From JAUUZQ01 sp964538375 (GTDB taxonomy: Bacteria > Bacteroidota > Bacteroidia > Bacteroidales > GCA-2748055): 64,000 bases of DNA. Of this stretch, positions 36,160-45,727 are shown one piece after another. The stretch spans positions 124,001 through 188,000 of the forward strand of contig CAZIFQ010000002.1 of NCBI GenBank assembly GCA_964538375.1, written 5' to 3'. The notes below the pieces were generated by a model. The model did not search any database and was not told where the DNA came from. It saw nothing but the letters and a program-made list of their open reading frames with translations. The position numbers and the translations under genes are program-made. Position 1 is the stretch's first letter; the number at the start of each line of letters is the position of its first letter.

Positions 36160-38271
36160 TTAGAATTTCGGTTTAAAATTCATATTGTACCAGAAAAATG
36201 CCAACTCATCTGTTTTTTCAGCAATAATTTTTTCAGTTGGTTTTCCTCCTCCGTGTCCGGCGTCAGTTTCAATCCTGATGATTACCGGGTTATCTCCTTT
36301 ATACTTGTCCTGTAATTCAGCGATGTATTTGAAAGAGTGTGCCGGAACAACTCTATCGTCATGATCAGCAGTTGTTACCATTACAGCAGGGTAATCTTTG
36401 TCAGCTGATACATTATGAACAGGAGAGTATTTATAGAGATATTCAAACTGGGTTGAATCAGCAGAAGTACCATAGTCAGTTGCCCAGTATCTTCCAATGG
36501 TAAATTCATGATAACGCAGCATATCCATAACACCCACTGCAGGGATAACCGCAGCGTATAAGTCCGGACGTTGATTTGTTACTGCACCAACAAGCAAACC
36601 TCCGTTTGAACCACCAATGATTGACATTCTCTCGGGAGTTGCATAATTTTCTGCAATCAGGTATTCTGAGGCAGCTATAAAATCATCAAATACATTTTGT
36701 TTGTTGAGGATTGTACCTGCTTTATGCCATTCTTCACCATATTCTCCACCGCCCCTGATTCCTGCCAGTGCATACACACCACCTTGTTCCATCCATACAG
36801 CATTTACAACGCTGAATCTTGGCTTGTACGTGATGTTAAACCCCCCGTAACCGTAGAGCTGGGTTGGATTTGTACCATCAAGAACAATACCTTGCTTGTG
36901 AACGATGAACATAGGAACTTTTGTTCCGTCTTTGCTCTCGAAGAATACCTGCTTGGTTACAAAATCATCACCATTGAAATCAACCTCTGAAGTATAAAAA
37001 ACTTCAGATTTATCTTCAGCGATATTATATTTAAAGATTACCGGTGGATAATTGAATGAAGTGAAGGTATAAAATGTAATTTCATCTTTCATTTTTCCGC
37101 CAAATCCGCCAACAGAGCCAATTCCCGGAAATTCAACACTGTGTTTGTAAGTTCCGTCAAGCGCAAAAACATCGGTAACGTTATAAGCATCTTTCATGTA
37201 AGTAGCTATAAGGTGTCCACCTACAAGTGAGCATCCTTCCAAAACCTTTTCTGATTCAGGAATAATGTCTGTCCAGTTTTCCAGAGCAGGATTGTTCAAA
37301 TCAATGGCTACCAGTTTATATTTTGGAGCGTCTTGATTTGTCAATACATACATGATGTTTTCTTTGTTTCCGATTGGTGAATAGTTGTTATCATAGGAAT
37401 CAATCAACCAGGTAAATGGTTTGTTATTCATTCCGGCTTTTTTAAATCCAAAAGCATTTCCACTTGTGCTCTCAGTTGCAAAGATGACAAGGTATTTTTC
37501 GTCATCAGTTACATTTATGCCAAATCCTCTTTCAGGATTCTCCGGATCTTTATAAATAAGTTTGTCTTCAGCTTGATCTGTTCCAGCTGCATGGTAGAAA
37601 ACCTTTTCGTTCGTATTCGCTCCCGTTAGCTCATCTCCTTCAATTGGCTCATCATATCTGCTATAGTAGAAACCATCTCCGTACCATGACATTCCTGAGA
37701 ATTTGATCCATTTGAGATGATCCTCAAGGTCTTCACCCGTAGCAATATCTTTTATGAAAAATTCCTTCCAGTCAGATCCGGCTCTTGAAATTCCATATCC
37801 TGCATATTTTGCATCATTGGATATTGAAAAGCTGTTCAATGCTACAGTCCCATCTTCAGAAAGTAGATTGGGATCAAGAAAGATTTCACCTTCTGCATCC
37901 AGGTCATTTTTCATGTAAATAACACTTTGATTCTGCAGGCCTGTGTTGTATCCGTAGAAATAGATATCCTGCTCTTTAAATGGTGCTCCCATTTTAGGAT
38001 AGTTCCATATTTCTGTCAGCCGCTCTTGCAATGCACTCCTAAATGGAATCTGGTTGAGATAGTCGAACGTAACTTTATTCTGTTCAACAACCCATGCCTC
38101 AGTTTCAGCAGACCTGTCATCTTCCAGCCAGCGGTATGGATCAGGGACATCGGTTCCAAAATAGTTGTCAACTGTTTCCCCTTTTACCGTTTCAGGGTAG
38201 ATTAGAGCTTGTTTCTTAGGTGTACAACCCATTGCTGCAATAATTAATGTTAAGAATAGTACTTTTTTCAT
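36160..38271 (-). CDS. Prolyl oligopeptidase (S9A), lipoprotein
   Basis: 703 residues. Lipobox AAMGC near residue 16, so exported and lipid-anchored. N-terminal beta-propeller (VDNYFGTDVPDPYRWLEDD at its start) and C-terminal alpha/beta-hydrolase with nucleophile Ser555 in GGSNGGLL, catalytic Asp in TADHDDRVVP and His in TDAGHGGGKP. Cleaves short peptides after proline. Confidence 0.95.
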   Translation of the reverse strand: MKKVLFLTLIIAAMGCTPKKQALIYPETVKGETVDNYFGTDVPDPYRWLEDDRSAETEAWVVEQNKVTFDYLNQIPFRSALQERLTEIWNYPKMGAPFKEQDIYFYGYNTGLQNQSVIYMKNDLDAEGEIFLDPNLLSEDGTVALNSFSISNDAKYAGYGISRAGSDWKEFFIKDIATGEDLEDHLKWIKFSGMSWYGDGFYYSRYDEPIEGDELTGANTNEKVFYHAAGTDQAEDKLIYKDPENPERGFGINVTDDEKYLVIFATESTSGNAFGFKKAGMNNKPFTWLIDSYDNNYSPIGNKENIMYVLTNQDAPKYKLVAIDLNNPALENWTDIIPESEKVLEGCSLVGGHLIATYMKDAYNVTDVFALDGTYKHSVEFPGIGSVGGFGGKMKDEITFYTFTSFNYPPVIFKYNIAEDKSEVFYTSEVDFNGDDFVTKQVFFESKDGTKVPMFIVHKQGIVLDGTNPTQLYGYGGFNITYKPRFSVVNAVWMEQGGVYALAGIRGGGEYGEEWHKAGTILNKQNVFDDFIAASEYLIAENYATPERMSIIGGSNGGLLVGAVTNQRPDLYAAVIPAVGVMDMLRYHEFTIGRYWATDYGTSADSTQFEYLYKYSPVHNVSADKDYPAVMVTTADHDDRVVPAHSFKYIAELQDKYKGDNPVIIRIETDAGHGGGKPTEKIIAEKTDELAFFWYNMNFKPKF

Positions 38272-38362
38272 TGTGGTTTAGTTTATGGTTGAATTCAGTA
38301 AAACATTAACGGAAAATATAAAAGTATATATATGTAATGAGATTGGCAACTGAATTAATATG

Positions 38363-38395
38363 CTAAAAAAAAGGGTGCCTGATTGGGCACCCTTT
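38363..38395 (-). terminator. Terminator of pnp
   Basis: On the minus strand, AAAGGGTGCC pairs with GGCACCCTTT and is followed by T residues (an A8 run on the plus strand at 38363-38372). It lies 20 bases after the pnp stop. Confidence 0.88.
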
Positions 38396-38414
38396 AAATA
38401 TATATTTGCTGGGA

Positions 38415-40631
38415 TTAATTATCTCTCTTGTTATCCCTGTCGTCTCTTCGACGGTCTCCACCACGTTGCTCGTGATTCTCGTCACGACTTTCATCACGTG
38501 GAGGTTTTGGAAGCAGTACTTTTCTTGAAAGCTTCAGTTTACCATTCTTAGGATCAACATCAATGAGTTTTACTTCAATCTTATCCCCTTCTTTCAGTAC
38601 TTCTTCAACTTTTTCCAGTCTGCGCCACTCAATTTCTGAGATATGCAAAAGACCGTCTTTACCTGGAAGAATTTCCACAAAAGCTCCATAAGGCTGGATG
38701 CTTTTTACAGTACCTTCATAAATTTCATTTACTTCAGGAATAGCGATGATGCCTTTAATCCTTTCCATAGCCGCATCAATATCAGCTTTGTTTACTGCAA
38801 AGACATCTACTTTACCAATATTCTCTACCTCTTGAATGGTTATGGTAGTATTGGTTTCTTTCTGAATCTCCTGGATAACTTTTCCACCAGGTCCGATAAT
38901 TGCACCAATCATATCCTTTGGAATCTCAATTCTTTCGATACGTGGAGCATGTGGCTTGAACTCTGGATTTGGCTTTGCAATAGTTTTACTCATTTCATTT
39001 AAGATATGAAGTCTGCCTTCTTTTGCCTGATCCAATGCTTTAGCAAGAATCTCATAAGAAAGACCTTCTACCTTAATGTCCATTTGTGTTGCAGTGATAC
39101 CGTCTTTTGTTCCGGTAACTTTGAAATCCATATCGCCAAGGTGATCTTCATCTCCCAGGATGTCAGACAGGACTGCATATTTTCCTGACTCTAAATTTGT
39201 AATCAAACCCATTGCAATACCTGAGACAGGCTTTTTGATTTGAATACCTGCATCCATCATTGCCAGGGTACCGGCACAAACTGTTGCCATGGAAGATGAA
39301 CCGTTAGATTCCAGGATGTCAGATACAATTCTTACTGCATAAGGAAGATCATCTTCATTTGGAACCATTTTCTTCAATGCCCTGTGAGCAAGGTTTCCGT
39401 GCCCAACTTCTCTGCGACTCAAACCGCGAACCGGTCTTGCGTCACCTGTTGAGAATGGAGGGAAGTTATAGTGCAGAACAAATTTCTCAGTTCCTTTATT
39501 CAGTACCTCATCGATCATCTTCTCATCCATTTTGGTTCCGAGAGTAACCGTAGTAAGTGATTGTGTCTCACCGCGGGTGAAGACAGCTGAACCATGTGCT
39601 CCCGGCAGGTAGTCAACTTCACTCCAGATATCCCTGATCTGATCAGTTTTCCTTCCGTCAAGTCTGATTCCTTTGTCAAGGATAAGTTCTCTTACAACTT
39701 CTTTTTCAACATCGTGATAATATTTGTGAATGAGTTTTGAGTCTACTTCCTCTTCTCCAAGCTCTTCAATTAGTTTAGCTGTAAATTCTTCTTCAATCTT
39801 ACCAAATGCTTCTGTTCTAGCATGCTTATCATTTTCGCTTGAAGCTGCAACTTTTGCAGCAGCAGCTTTAGTTTCTTTCCAAACGCGTGCTTTCAGCTCA
39901 TCATCATTCTCCTCGTGTGAGTATTCTCTCTTTTCAGTTTTACCGGTTTCTTTTTCCAGCTCTTTCTGCGCTTTACACATTGGCTTGATAGCTTCGTGGG
40001 CAATTTTGATAGCTTCCAGCATCTCTGCTTCAGAAACTTCACTCATTTCACCTTCAACCATCAAAATATTGTCGTAAGTTGCTCCAACCATGATATCGAT
40101 ATCTGCCTGGCTGAGCTCTTCGAATGTTGGGTTTACTTTGAATTCTCCATTTACCCTGGCAACCCTTGCCTCAGCAATGGGACCGTGGAATGGAATATCT
40201 GAAACGGCCAGGGCAGCTGAAGCTGCTAATCCTGCCAATGCATCAGGCATAGTCTCTCCGTCTGCGGAGATAAGGTTTACTGTAACAAATGTTTCAGCAT
40301 GATAATCATCAGGGAACAGCGGACGTAATGCCCTGTCGATTAAACGTGAAATTAAAATCTCACTGTTACCAGGTCTTGCTTCTCGCTTCATGAATCCACC
40401 CGGAAAACGTCCGAAAGCAGCGTACTTTTCTTTATATTCTACTGAGAGTGGCATGAAATCCACGTCATTTTTTGCATCTTTTGCAGATACTACTGTTGCC
40501 AGAAGCATCGTTTTTCCCAAACTTACAACCACAGCTCCATCAGCTTGTTTGGCCAATTTTCCTGTTTCAATTGTAATTTGTCTACCATCTCCTAAATCGA
40601 TGGTCTTAACTATTGGTGTTGGTTTTGACAT
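38415..40631 (-). CDS. pnp: Polyribonucleotide nucleotidyltransferase (PNPase)
   Basis: 738 residues. 3'-to-5' phosphorolytic exoribonuclease. Two RNase PH domains (first starting ITIETGKLAKQADGAVVV, second near REVGHGNLAHRAL), then KH (MIGAIIGPGGKVIQEIQ) and S1 (IYEGTVKSIQPYGAFVEI) domains. It ends in a highly charged Arg/Asp/Glu-rich tail (PPRDESRDENHEQRGG), as in other Bacteroidota. It follows rpsO, the classical arrangement. Confidence 0.97.
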   Translation of the reverse strand: MSKPTPIVKTIDLGDGRQITIETGKLAKQADGAVVVSLGKTMLLATVVSAKDAKNDVDFMPLSVEYKEKYAAFGRFPGGFMKREARPGNSEILISRLIDRALRPLFPDDYHAETFVTVNLISADGETMPDALAGLAASAALAVSDIPFHGPIAEARVARVNGEFKVNPTFEELSQADIDIMVGATYDNILMVEGEMSEVSEAEMLEAIKIAHEAIKPMCKAQKELEKETGKTEKREYSHEENDDELKARVWKETKAAAAKVAASSENDKHARTEAFGKIEEEFTAKLIEELGEEEVDSKLIHKYYHDVEKEVVRELILDKGIRLDGRKTDQIRDIWSEVDYLPGAHGSAVFTRGETQSLTTVTLGTKMDEKMIDEVLNKGTEKFVLHYNFPPFSTGDARPVRGLSRREVGHGNLAHRALKKMVPNEDDLPYAVRIVSDILESNGSSSMATVCAGTLAMMDAGIQIKKPVSGIAMGLITNLESGKYAVLSDILGDEDHLGDMDFKVTGTKDGITATQMDIKVEGLSYEILAKALDQAKEGRLHILNEMSKTIAKPNPEFKPHAPRIERIEIPKDMIGAIIGPGGKVIQEIQKETNTTITIQEVENIGKVDVFAVNKADIDAAMERIKGIIAIPEVNEIYEGTVKSIQPYGAFVEILPGKDGLLHISEIEWRRLEKVEEVLKEGDKIEVKLIDVDPKNGKLKLSRKVLLPKPPRDESRDENHEQRGGDRRRDDRDNKRDN

Positions 40632-40660
40632 CTTGTTTATTTCTATATTTCCATATGTAC

Positions 40661-40699
40661 AAAAAGCAAGAAAGGCAATTTCGAATTGCCTTTCTGCTT
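40661..40699 (-). terminator. rpsO-pnp intercistronic hairpin
   Basis: A long stem with one bulged A: GAAAGGCAATT pairs across a TCG/CGA loop with AATTGCCTTTC and continues with AGC/GCT. On the minus strand it is followed by TTTTTG. It may terminate rpsO transcripts partially or act as the processing site well known between these two genes in other bacteria. Confidence 0.75.
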
Positions 40700-40715
40700 A
40701 TAATATAACGTAATC

Positions 40716-40985
40716 TTATTTTCTGATTTTCAAATCTTTAATGACTTCGCGATATTTTTCAATATCTCTGTCCTTAAGGTAGTCAAGTAAGCTTCTACGC
40801 TTACCAACTAAACGAAGGAGAGCACGCTGAGTGCTGTGATCTTTCTTGTTTAATTTGAGGTGTTCATTCAGATGATTGATTCTGTAGGTAAACAAAGCAA
40901 CTTGCCCTTCAGTTGATCCTGTATCAGATTCTGACTTACCGTACTTCTTAAAAATTTCCTGTTTCTTTTCAGCCGTTAAATACAT
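40716..40985 (-). CDS. rpsO: 30S ribosomal protein S15
   Basis: 89 residues, normal length. S15 signature residues are visible (SDTGSTEGQVALFTYRINHLN, with HLKLNKKDHSTQRALL and RRSLLDYLKDRD following). Binds 16S rRNA in the small-subunit platform. A good -33/-7 promoter lies 40 bases upstream. Confidence 0.97.
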   Translation of the reverse strand: MYLTAEKKQEIFKKYGKSESDTGSTEGQVALFTYRINHLNEHLKLNKKDHSTQRALLRLVGKRRSLLDYLKDRDIEKYREVIKDLKIRK

Positions 40986-41024
40986 CCTTTTCTTACTGTT
41001 TTAATCTGTTTTTATTTAGAGATG

Positions 41025-41054
41025 CAAAGGTATTTATTTTTTTCAAAATTACAA
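41025..41054 (-). promoter_or_regulatory. rpsO promoter
   Basis: Read on the minus strand: TTG (41054-41052), a 19-base spacer, then TACCTTTG (41032-41025). This matches both elements of the Bacteroidota sigma-ABfr promoter (TTG and TAnnTTTG). Predicted transcription start is about 33 bases before the rpsO ATG. Confidence 0.65.
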
Positions 41055-41140
41055 CATAGAACATAAATTTATTTGGGCTGATTATTAAGGAGTTCAAGGT
41101 GTTGAGACCATCAATTTTGGATATGACATATTCTTGCTGT

Positions 41141-42169
41141 TTATTCTATTTCAGAGGCAATGAGTTTTACCAGAGAGTCGATTTGCTTCCTTGATCCCAA
41201 TACAAATAGTTTATCACTTGGTGTTAAGAGTGTTTCAGGTAGTGGATTAATCAAAATAGAGTTGTCACCCCTTTTCATTCCAATAATATTTGCTCCGGAG
41301 ACATTCCTAATATCGAGTTGCTGTATAGATTTCCCAGAAAAAAAAGATGCAATTTTTTCACAAGATATCTCTTCTAATATAGCATTCTCTGCACTTTGAA
41401 GCAACATGTAATCGATGAATTCAACAATATCAGGTTGTGCAACAAGCTTAGCCATTCTTTTTCCCCCGATCTTATCCGGCATTATTACATTGGTGGCTCC
41501 TGCTCGTTTTAGTTTGACGTCAGAGCGATCGAGCGATGCCCGGCTGATGATAGTAAGGTCGGGATTAAATTCCCTGGCTGTTAAAACTACAAACAGGTTG
41601 TCTGCATCAACCGGAAGGGTAGAAATTAATGCCTTTGCAGTTTTTATGCTCGCTTGTTCCAGGATCTCTTCATTTCCTGCATCTCCTTCGATGTATAACA
41701 TGCCGGGCGTTTCTCTCAGCGTTTGCACTAAATCCGGGTTTTTTTCAATAATCAGTATAGGTACCTTGTGCTCTATGAGCTCAAGAGCTGCTTGTTTTCC
41801 GTTTCTTCCGTAACCGCAGATAATCACATGGCCGCTGAGCCGGTCAATTTTTCGTTTCACGATATTGTCTTTATAATAGTTTCTATAAACGCCCTCTATG
41901 ATGTGTCGAGTGAAGGTGGAAACAGCATAGGCAAATATTCCAATGGAGAAGACTATCAGGAATGCAGTAAAAATCATTCCTGAATTCGACAGGATGTGCA
42001 CCTCCTGAAATCCAACAGTAGCAATAGTGATAACCGTCTGGTAAAATGCTTCAACAAAGGTGAACCCAAGGATTCTATAGCCCGTGATTCCGATGATCAC
42101 AATCATGAATAAGAGCCCAAATGACATGTAGGCCTGTGTGAGTGATGATTTACGATGCTTCTTTACCAT
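41141..42169 (-). CDS. Two-TM potassium-channel-like protein with TrkA-N and TrkA-C (RCK) domains
   Basis: 342 residues. First 100 residues: two membrane helices with a pore loop (TIATVGFQEVHILS). Then an RCK/TrkA-N Rossmann domain (HVIICGYGRNGKQAALEL, GDAGNEEILEQA) and a TrkA-C domain (about 255-342). The layout is that of MthK-type ligand-gated K+ channels. The selectivity filter reads TVGFQ instead of TVGYG or TVGFG. The start overlaps the end of the DUF2851 gene by 20 bases. Confidence 0.85.
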   Translation of the reverse strand: MVKKHRKSSLTQAYMSFGLLFMIVIIGITGYRILGFTFVEAFYQTVITIATVGFQEVHILSNSGMIFTAFLIVFSIGIFAYAVSTFTRHIIEGVYRNYYKDNIVKRKIDRLSGHVIICGYGRNGKQAALELIEHKVPILIIEKNPDLVQTLRETPGMLYIEGDAGNEEILEQASIKTAKALISTLPVDADNLFVVLTAREFNPDLTIISRASLDRSDVKLKRAGATNVIMPDKIGGKRMAKLVAQPDIVEFIDYMLLQSAENAILEEISCEKIASFFSGKSIQQLDIRNVSGANIIGMKRGDNSILINPLPETLLTPSDKLFVLGSRKQIDSLVKLIASEIE

Positions 42170-43445
42170 GTAATATCAAGTAGTTTCCAAATTGACAATC
42201 CAGGCACTGTTTATGTTTACAATATTCCTTAAATAGATATAGTAAACCCTGACTCTCTAAGCCATTATGTGCTTTCAATCCAAATTTACGCCATTTTTCC
42301 AATATTTCATTCTTCTCCGCAGGAACTTGTTCCAATAGGGAAATGGCATAGTCAGAATATTGCTGATCCATCGTAACTTTTCCATAGAAGAACATGTAAG
42401 GTACGATTCCGTTGATAATAATCCTGTGAAAAAAATCCTGTCCAATAAATTTGGGACTATGTTTTGATTCTTTGCCAAAGAGATAATGTGTGTTCCAGTA
42501 GTCTCCCGCACGCACACGGAACATATTCTTGAGTGTTTTCAGGGAAGGTGTTTTTAGCAGTTTCTCAGTTAAAGGATATGTTGTATGAATGAGAGAGGCA
42601 AGCTGGGCAATCCTAATTGTGGGGAAGGAGGAGGGACGCATTCTCATAAATTTCCAGCTTTGTGTTGGTACCTGCTTCTCAAGAAATGTGGATTTATATT
42701 TAGTATACTCCCGATTCAGGTTTTGCATGTAAATGTCATTTGGCAATACAGTATGCAGCATTCCGGAAACACCAAAGAGTAGCGCTTCAAGCTGAAACTG
42801 ATTTCCTTTTGTTCTTAAGAGCCTGGTATAGGGAATAACCGAGGCCATCATTTCGAAGGGGATAGTATTTACTGATAAACCGAAACAACGGAAGAGGAGT
42901 TGGTTCATGACATCGTCCATATGTGAAGTTGCTTTTTCAAAGTAGGTATGCAGGATCTTATTTTTATGAGAAAGCTTTTCAATCATTAATCTCGAGATCC
43001 ACTGTGCCTCTAGCACAGGTGGTATTTCCCGGAAATTATTCTGACATTGGATCCAACTATCATTATGTAGAAGGGTATTATATTTTTCCCAAAGAATAGA
43101 GGGAAACTTTATAAGTGCGACAGGTATTATCTGACCATTTTGCCTCGTAATAACACAATCGTTAAAATATACGACATGCAGAATGACAGAATCATAGGAC
43201 TTATCATCCTGGTGGCCATGTTTTAACCAATCAGAAGCATTGATGTGCAGCTCAATGTTTCCGGCCCAAATCGTTCCATCGATTTGGACTTTTCCGTTAA
43301 AGAAGTCCGGCCCGGAATCATGGTTGTGCTGACCCGGATCTAAAACATCAATTTTACTTTCGCTATCAGTTGCAAGTGTTACTCCCGCCAGGGATTGATT
43401 TTTCCATAAAAAGTGGAGAAACTCTTCTGTTATTTTTTTCATCAT
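42150..43445 (-). CDS. DUF2851 family protein
   Basis: 431 residues, the usual length of this Bacteroidota-specific family. Conserved N-terminal part LDPGQHNHDSGPDFFNGKV and GNIELHINASDWLKHGH, and a C-terminal Cys cluster (CKHKQCLDCQFG). No known function. Transcribed ahead of and overlapping the K+-channel-like gene. Confidence 0.92.
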   Translation of the reverse strand: MMKKITEEFLHFLWKNQSLAGVTLATDSESKIDVLDPGQHNHDSGPDFFNGKVQIDGTIWAGNIELHINASDWLKHGHQDDKSYDSVILHVVYFNDCVITRQNGQIIPVALIKFPSILWEKYNTLLHNDSWIQCQNNFREIPPVLEAQWISRLMIEKLSHKNKILHTYFEKATSHMDDVMNQLLFRCFGLSVNTIPFEMMASVIPYTRLLRTKGNQFQLEALLFGVSGMLHTVLPNDIYMQNLNREYTKYKSTFLEKQVPTQSWKFMRMRPSSFPTIRIAQLASLIHTTYPLTEKLLKTPSLKTLKNMFRVRAGDYWNTHYLFGKESKHSPKFIGQDFFHRIIINGIVPYMFFYGKVTMDQQYSDYAISLLEQVPAEKNEILEKWRKFGLKAHNGLESQGLLYLFKEYCKHKQCLDCQFGNYLILHGKEAS

Positions 43446-43594
43446 CTTTTTTAACTCTTAATGTGATGGGAAAGCAAATTATCGGAGTGGATGTTGATTT
43501 TTATCGAGAAACTACCATGCAAATTTTAATAATTCACGTATCCTGGGCTAACCGAAGGATTGTAAAACATGAGACTTTAGACATTGGAATTTTA

Positions 43595-43602
43595 TATCTT
43601 TG
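43595..43602 (+). promoter_or_regulatory. Candidate -7 box (TATCTTTG) of the acid phosphatase gene
   Basis: Exact TAnnTTTG match with a TTTAG element 18 bases upstream. Transcription would start near 43609, downstream of the in-frame TTG at 43600, which supports the ATG at 43636 as the real start. Confidence 0.45.
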
Positions 43603-43635
43603 GATGATAGTATAAACTTATTTAGAAGATCTGAA

Positions 43636-44412
43636 ATGAGGAAAATTACGGCAATTATGTTTGCAGCAATGCTGCTATTTCTTTTTTCCTGCGGGGAGAG
43701 GAAGCAGGGAAATGAACCATTGAGTTTACTGGGTGTGCAGAGTATTTTATGGAGTCAATATTCGGCTGAGGCGGAGGCACTGTACCTGCAGGGATTTAAT
43801 ATTGCATCAAGAATTACAACGGATAGTGCAGCGATTAGCAAAGATAAGCGATGGGCTGTTGTGCTTGATATCGATGAAACGGTATTGGATAATTCACCGT
43901 TTAACGTTGAGATGTTGCGCTCGGGGGCATCATATTCTGAAGAAATATGGGCCGAATGGTGTGAGATGCGGAAGGCCATTACCATTCCTGGTGCCTTAGA
44001 GTTTACACAACTGGCAGCGGAACTTGGTGTTGAGGTGTTTTATGTGTCCAACAGAAAAGAAAATTTGTTGGATGCTACCCTGGATAACATGCTTGAATTT
44101 GGGTTTCCTTTTACTGATGAAGCGCATGTAATGCTGAAAAAGGAGACTTCTTCAAAGGATGCCAGGAGGGAAGCCATCAGAGAGAATTATACTATTCTGC
44201 TCTTGTTGGGAGATAACCTGGGTGATTTTGATGGTGTATTTGATGAAAGGGCACATGAATATGGAAAAGAGACGGTAAGAGAATTTAAAGAAGCATTTGG
44301 AACGCACTTCATTATGCTACCCAATCCGATGTATGGCAGCTGGCAAAGAGGAGCTTTCCCGGAAGGTATGCCTGAAGAGAATGAAATATTGGAATTTCTA
44401 AGAGGATATTAG
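43636..44412 (+). CDS. 5'-nucleotidase, lipoprotein e(P4) family (class C acid phosphatase)
   Basis: 258 residues from ATG 43636, which gives a clean lipoprotein signal (lipobox FLFSC). HAD-type active site VLDIDETVLDNSPF with the two catalytic Asp, a later LLLGDNLGDFDG motif and the Lys-containing VMLKKETSSKDARRE. Removes phosphate from nucleoside monophosphates at the outer membrane, for example in uptake of NAD precursors in Haemophilus. Confidence 0.92.
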   Translation: MRKITAIMFAAMLLFLFSCGERKQGNEPLSLLGVQSILWSQYSAEAEALYLQGFNIASRITTDSAAISKDKRWAVVLDIDETVLDNSPFNVEMLRSGASYSEEIWAEWCEMRKAITIPGALEFTQLAAELGVEVFYVSNRKENLLDATLDNMLEFGFPFTDEAHVMLKKETSSKDARREAIRENYTILLLLGDNLGDFDGVFDERAHEYGKETVREFKEAFGTHFIMLPNPMYGSWQRGAFPEGMPEENEILEFLRGY

Positions 44413-44433
44413 CGAAGGTTTATTGAAAGTTAG

Positions 44434-45684
44434 TTAGTCAAGAGACTTACGGCTGAATGGCATAGTCATACACCTGGCACCTCCTCCACCTCTCGCCAGT
44501 TCACTGCCCTCGATAGTGATAACACAACGTTTTGATTGGTCAATGACAGATTTGCCACTTAGAAAATCTTTGGCTTTAATGATATTGAATCCGTTTTTAT
44601 TAAGATTGTCGAGTGTATGGCTGTTGCGGCTGTAGCCAATAATTTTCCCCGGCCCGAATGCAAAGAAATTCGCCCCGCTGTGCCATTGCTCCCGTTCCTG
44701 GTTAATGGAATCTGCTTCTCCGCCACAAAATGAGGGTTCAAGGTCCATGCCAAGTTTTTTCAATATGACGAGGATATTCTCCACGGCACGAATTGATTTT
44801 ACTTTCCCGTTATCGATTTCAATATGAACGGTTTCATATTTATTGGGCTGGAGTATCAGGGGGTTATATACCATGCATGCATCCCGATCCAGCATGGTAA
44901 AAACCATATCCAGGTGAATAAATGACTCCGGGGTAGAGGGAAGTTGTTGCACAATCACGTGGTGTTGCTTCTTGTCTTTCTTTAATTGGTTGATAATAAA
45001 GTCTATTCCCCGTGTTGAGGTGCGTGTTCCGAGTCCAATCAATAAAATATCTTCCCTGGCAACTATTACATCACCTCCTTCAATAGAAAGTGCTTCTGTT
45101 GCATGTCCGGATTTCTCAGCAACGATAGTCTTAGTTTTGAGCAAGGGATGATATTTGAAGATGGCTTCCATTATCAATGCTTCGCGATCTCTTACCTTGC
45201 TGGCCATATTACCAATTAGGATGCTATTGTGAAGGGCAATGGAAGAATCTCTTGTAAAGAAGAAATTATGCAAAGGGCGCAATGCGAAATGCTCGTTGCT
45301 CAGGAAATTTGTTAGCGAGTCTTTTTGAAGAGGGACTCCCTGTATCATTAATTGGCTCAACTCTTCAGCTGTTTTTTCCAGGAGAATATCCAGCAGCTCG
45401 GAATGTTTTTCCTGGTAGCAAGTTTGCTTGATAATCTTTTCTTTCACCTCTGCTGATCGGAGAATATCAGTGAGAAGGTCAGAAACCCTGTATGTATTTG
45501 TAAGTCGCTGAAGGGTACACTCAAGTTGGTTATATTCCTTTTTGGCCACGGTCAGGTTCAGAATGTCACTGTATAGTGCCCTTTCTGCATTTTTTGGTGT
45601 CATGTTCTCCACTTCCGGTCCGGGAGGATGTAGAATGACTCCTTCTAACTCTCCAATTTCTGAAAACACGTTAATTTTCGACAT
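44434..45684 (-). CDS. arcA: Arginine deiminase
   Basis: 416 residues from ATG 45684 (MSKINVFSEIGELE); the frame is open 24 codons further upstream, but that part looks non-coding. Converts arginine to citrulline and ammonia. Family motifs: FFTRDSSIAL, HLDMVFTMLDRDACMVY, WHSGANFFAFGPG and the catalytic Cys405 in GGGGARCMTMPFSR. No ornithine transcarbamylase or carbamate kinase gene is adjacent; instead a split LysO-like exporter lies 43 bases upstream. Confidence 0.93.
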   Translation of the reverse strand: MSKINVFSEIGELEGVILHPPGPEVENMTPKNAERALYSDILNLTVAKKEYNQLECTLQRLTNTYRVSDLLTDILRSAEVKEKIIKQTCYQEKHSELLDILLEKTAEELSQLMIQGVPLQKDSLTNFLSNEHFALRPLHNFFFTRDSSIALHNSILIGNMASKVRDREALIMEAIFKYHPLLKTKTIVAEKSGHATEALSIEGGDVIVAREDILLIGLGTRTSTRGIDFIINQLKKDKKQHHVIVQQLPSTPESFIHLDMVFTMLDRDACMVYNPLILQPNKYETVHIEIDNGKVKSIRAVENILVILKKLGMDLEPSFCGGEADSINQEREQWHSGANFFAFGPGKIIGYSRNSHTLDNLNKNGFNIIKAKDFLSGKSVIDQSKRCVITIEGSELARGGGGARCMTMPFSRKSLD

Positions 45685-45727
45685 AGATTTATTCCCTCTG
45701 ATAAAATGATGTGCAAAGATATAGCTT

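Noticed and set aside
39359..40302. Several plus-strand frames antisense to pnp (and similar ones antisense to sucC, biotin carboxylase and the carboxyltransferase)
   Set aside because: Shadow frames with Ser/Cys/Phe-rich composition opposite well-conserved genes.
43600..43635. TTG start 12 codons upstream of the acid phosphatase
   Set aside because: It overlaps the candidate -7 box, and the ATG at 43636 gives a normal lipoprotein signal.
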